Shown here: positions 62,240 through 64,000 of the stretch, one piece after another
Position numbering within the stretch: the first letter of the stretch is position 1
Layout: each line of letters starts with the position of its first letter
Assembly: GCF_017883985.1 (NCBI RefSeq)
Contig: NZ_PRDG01000004.1
Coordinates: 232,228 to 296,227 of the forward strand
Length of the DNA: 64,000 nt
Reading direction: 5' to 3'
From: Streptococcus oricebi
Lineage (GTDB): Bacteria > Bacillota > Bacilli > Lactobacillales > Streptococcaceae
The notes under the pieces: generated by a model
What the model was told of the DNA's origin: nothing
What the model saw: only the letters and a program-made list of their open reading frames with translations
The model's database searches: none
Made by a program: the position numbers and the translations under genes

Positions 62240-64000
62240 TTATTCCATAATGACTTTTATCTTAGATGCGATATTGTCTTCAATATAGTAGTGGACCTGA
62301 CTTTCCAGCGGTTGTTCGCGGAGTGGTTTGTTAATCGGTGAGAGAACTGTCTGGTCGCTAAAGCGAACCGCAGATAGACCATACTTGTAGGTCTTGAGAA
62401 GCTTGGACATACTATCAATTCGGCGACCCAAGGAGAGGTCACTCATGATGATGGCATGATAACCAGCCCGGCGGCCCTTATCCAAGATAAAGGTCAAGCT
62501 ACTGATACTATTGGCGTCCAATTCGTCTGCTAGGCTTCCCCAGTCATAGACCAGCAAGGTCAAATCATGTTGGCTCTTGCGCTCAGTCAAGCGTTCTTCC
62601 ACTCGTTGAGCCAAGGCTTCAATCATATTGGCAACGGCCTCCTCACCACTGACCAATTCCATTCCCTCTTGCTTACTTAAGCTATGCAGCCGAGGGGCCA
62701 GGACAACCAATTTATGTTGACTTTTGGCAATTTGTTCCATAAAGCTGGTCATCTGGCTTTCCTTATCGGTCAGATAAAGGAGATTGCCCTTAGCCACTTG
62801 CCAAGTCACTGTCTCGACAGTCTCCATATCCAGACCCAATGGCAACTGACCTGCCGCATAGGCTTCCTTGACAGCCGGCATTTGGTAAAAGGCGGACGCC
62901 TCCAACTCCTCCGGTACCATTGGAATGGCGCTTGGGCGACTGACCTGCCAAGCTTCCCGCATGGTCTGGGCTTCGGTTCGTAGGTTTTCGACCACCTGGA
63001 TATCATTGTGTCCAGCAACCGGCAAGGCAAACTGAACCACATCCACTTCATGGCGCTTCATGAGTGCCCGACCCTTGATATCTTCCATGGTCGTCGCAAG
63101 TGGGGTGGAGCCCACAATCGAGCGGACCTCACTGCTATCATTTTGCTTGAGGGTCAGCTGGTGCTTGAAGTTGCTGTAGAGGGTCGCTCTTAGGTTGCTT
63201 TGGCGACCAGCCGTCATGACTAGATGGACCCCGATAGAAAGTCCCTCACGAGAGACCCGCATAAGCAGGCTCTGAAGGGCCGGCTCAAAGGCTTCATCCC
63301 GCATGGCCTCAAAGCTATCCAAGAGAATCACCAAGGTCGGCTCTTCCTTGCCACTGGTCTGGCGGTAAAGCTCCATGGTCCCCACACCGTAGTCCGATAG
63401 GAGTTTCTTGCGTTTAGCTAATTCTTGTTCTAAAATCCGCACAAACTTGGCAATCTTTTCTCCCTGGTCCAGAAGCATGAGGTCTGCCACATGCGGCAGG
63501 CTTCCCAGTGGGGCCAGTCCATTGGTCCCAAAGTCAAGGAGGTAAAGCACCACCTCTTCAGGCGAGTAGTTGCGGGCCAAGTCCATGGCCACGCTTTGTA
63601 GGAAGGTGGTCTTTCCTGTCCCGGGTGCCCCGTAAAGCAGGACATTGCCGTCCTTGGTCAGGTTAATTGACACCGGCTCCTGCTTTTGTTCCTGAGGAAT
63701 ATCCGCCACCCCAAGGAGGATAGAAACGCTTTGCTTCTTCTCCTGCCAAGCCTGCTCAAAGGATAGGGGACGAATTTCTTCCAAGGTCATCCGCTCCGCA
63801 AGTGGAGGCAGCCATGGTTGCGGCAATTCCGCAATGCCCAGCGACTTAGTCAAGGCGTCCATCTGATCGACAATAGCCTCTAGCTCGGTCGGCACCTCCC
63901 GAATGGTTTCGGCGGCTTCCAAACCACTTAAATCTTCATTTAAAATTTCATATTGACCAATGTCGTTAATCAAGTAAATGGTATGGTCCTCAATCCCCTG
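62240..64000 (-). CDS. essC: T7SS ATPase EssC, C-terminal part (5' end beyond window)
   Basis: The 586 visible residues cover the last two FtsK/SpoIIIE-type domains. The first has an intact Walker A (GAPGTGKTTFL), FGTNGLAPLGSLPHVADL and TLVILLDSFEAM, with TAGRQSNLR further on. The final domain is degenerate: its P-loop position reads KGNLLYLTDKESQM, without GKT, and ends with LLVYDWGSLADEL. That pattern is normal for the EssC D2/D3 pair, where D3 is often inactive and recognises substrates. The gene runs off the right edge. It is the motor of type VIIb secretion, and downstream genes are likely its substrates. Confidence 0.9.
   Translation of the reverse strand, partial: QGIEDHTIYLINDIGQYEILNEDLSGLEAAETIREVPTELEAIVDQMDALTKSLGIAELPQPWLPPLAERMTLEEIRPLSFEQAWQEKKQSVSILLGVADIPQEQKQEPVSINLTKDGNVLLYGAPGTGKTTFLQSVAMDLARNYSPEEVVLYLLDFGTNGLAPLGSLPHVADLMLLDQGEKIAKFVRILEQELAKRKKLLSDYGVGTMELYRQTSGKEEPTLVILLDSFEAMRDEAFEPALQSLLMRVSREGLSIGVHLVMTAGRQSNLRATLYSNFKHQLTLKQNDSSEVRSIVGSTPLATTMEDIKGRALMKRHEVDVVQFALPVAGHNDIQVVENLRTEAQTMREAWQVSRPSAIPMVPEELEASAFYQMPAVKEAYAAGQLPLGLDMETVETVTWQVAKGNLLYLTDKESQMTSFMEQIAKSQHKLVVLAPRLHSLSKQEGMELVSGEEAVANMIEALAQRVEERLTERKSQHDLTLLVYDWGSLADELDANSISSLTFILDKGRRAGYHAIIMSDLSLGRRIDSMSKLLKTYKYGLSAVRFSDQTVLSPINKPLREQPLESQVHYYIEDNIASKIKVIME

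Overview
The window looks like a Streptococcus chromosome segment. Synteny such as hslO-dusB, rpmG-secE-nusG next to a class A penicillin-binding protein, rpsB-tsf, ctsR-clpC, and tadA/purA beside the SRP RNA is typical of the genus. Promoters, ribosome binding sites and AT-rich terminators are low-GC Gram-positive. The agmatine deiminase cluster with its LuxR-type membrane regulator, together with bifunctional GshF, suggests an oral or mutans-like streptococcus. That species-level guess is inference only.

Left end (1-10,000): a type VII secretion (T7SS) polymorphic-toxin island, all on the minus strand. A module of four small helical or adaptor genes plus a large toxin occurs twice in tandem. 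Its leading membrane-protein gene is intact in unit 1 and only a 23-codon relic in unit 2. Behind the unit-2 toxin lie a candidate immunity gene, a KptA/Tpt1-type RNA 2'-phosphotransferase, a 70-residue protein and a DUF4274-like protein. Both units keep homologous promoters. The unit-1 5' leader is interrupted by a ~100 bp MITE-like element flanked by TA.

10,000-26,500: agmatine deiminase genes (aguB-aguD-aguA, without aguC) divergent from aguR; hslO-dusB; an NAD-salvage operon (nadR-pnuC-nrtR-like plus a surface protein); ctsR-clpC with a CtsR box; and rpsB-tsf. 26,300-32,200: tRNA-Cys, a lipoprotein, rpmG/secE/nusG, a PBP2a-like enzyme and an RluA/RluD-type pseudouridine synthase. 32,500-39,300: a GT2-GtrA glycosyltransferase, a phosphodiester glycosidase-like surface protein, a GNAT enzyme and a 1206-residue LPXTG adhesin with seven CnaB repeats. 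39,400-47,600: three tandem histidine phosphatases, a HAD phosphatase, metE-metF with a MetR/MtaR-like box, an AI-2E-family transporter, an IS-end relic and a DUF2316 protein. 47,700-58,200: a PabB-PabC fusion, pgi, SRP RNA, tadA, an Mrr-like nuclease inserted between tadA and purA, purA with a structured ~160 nt leader, and gshF.

Right end (58,300-64,000): the 3' part of essC, the T7SS motor ATPase, followed by a helical DUF5082-like protein, a 714-residue candidate secreted protein, a membrane-anchored partner and a small helical protein. This essC locus and the left-end toxin island lie on the same strand, separated by about 48 kb of mostly housekeeping genes. The left-end toxins are therefore presumably exported by the machine encoded at the right end.
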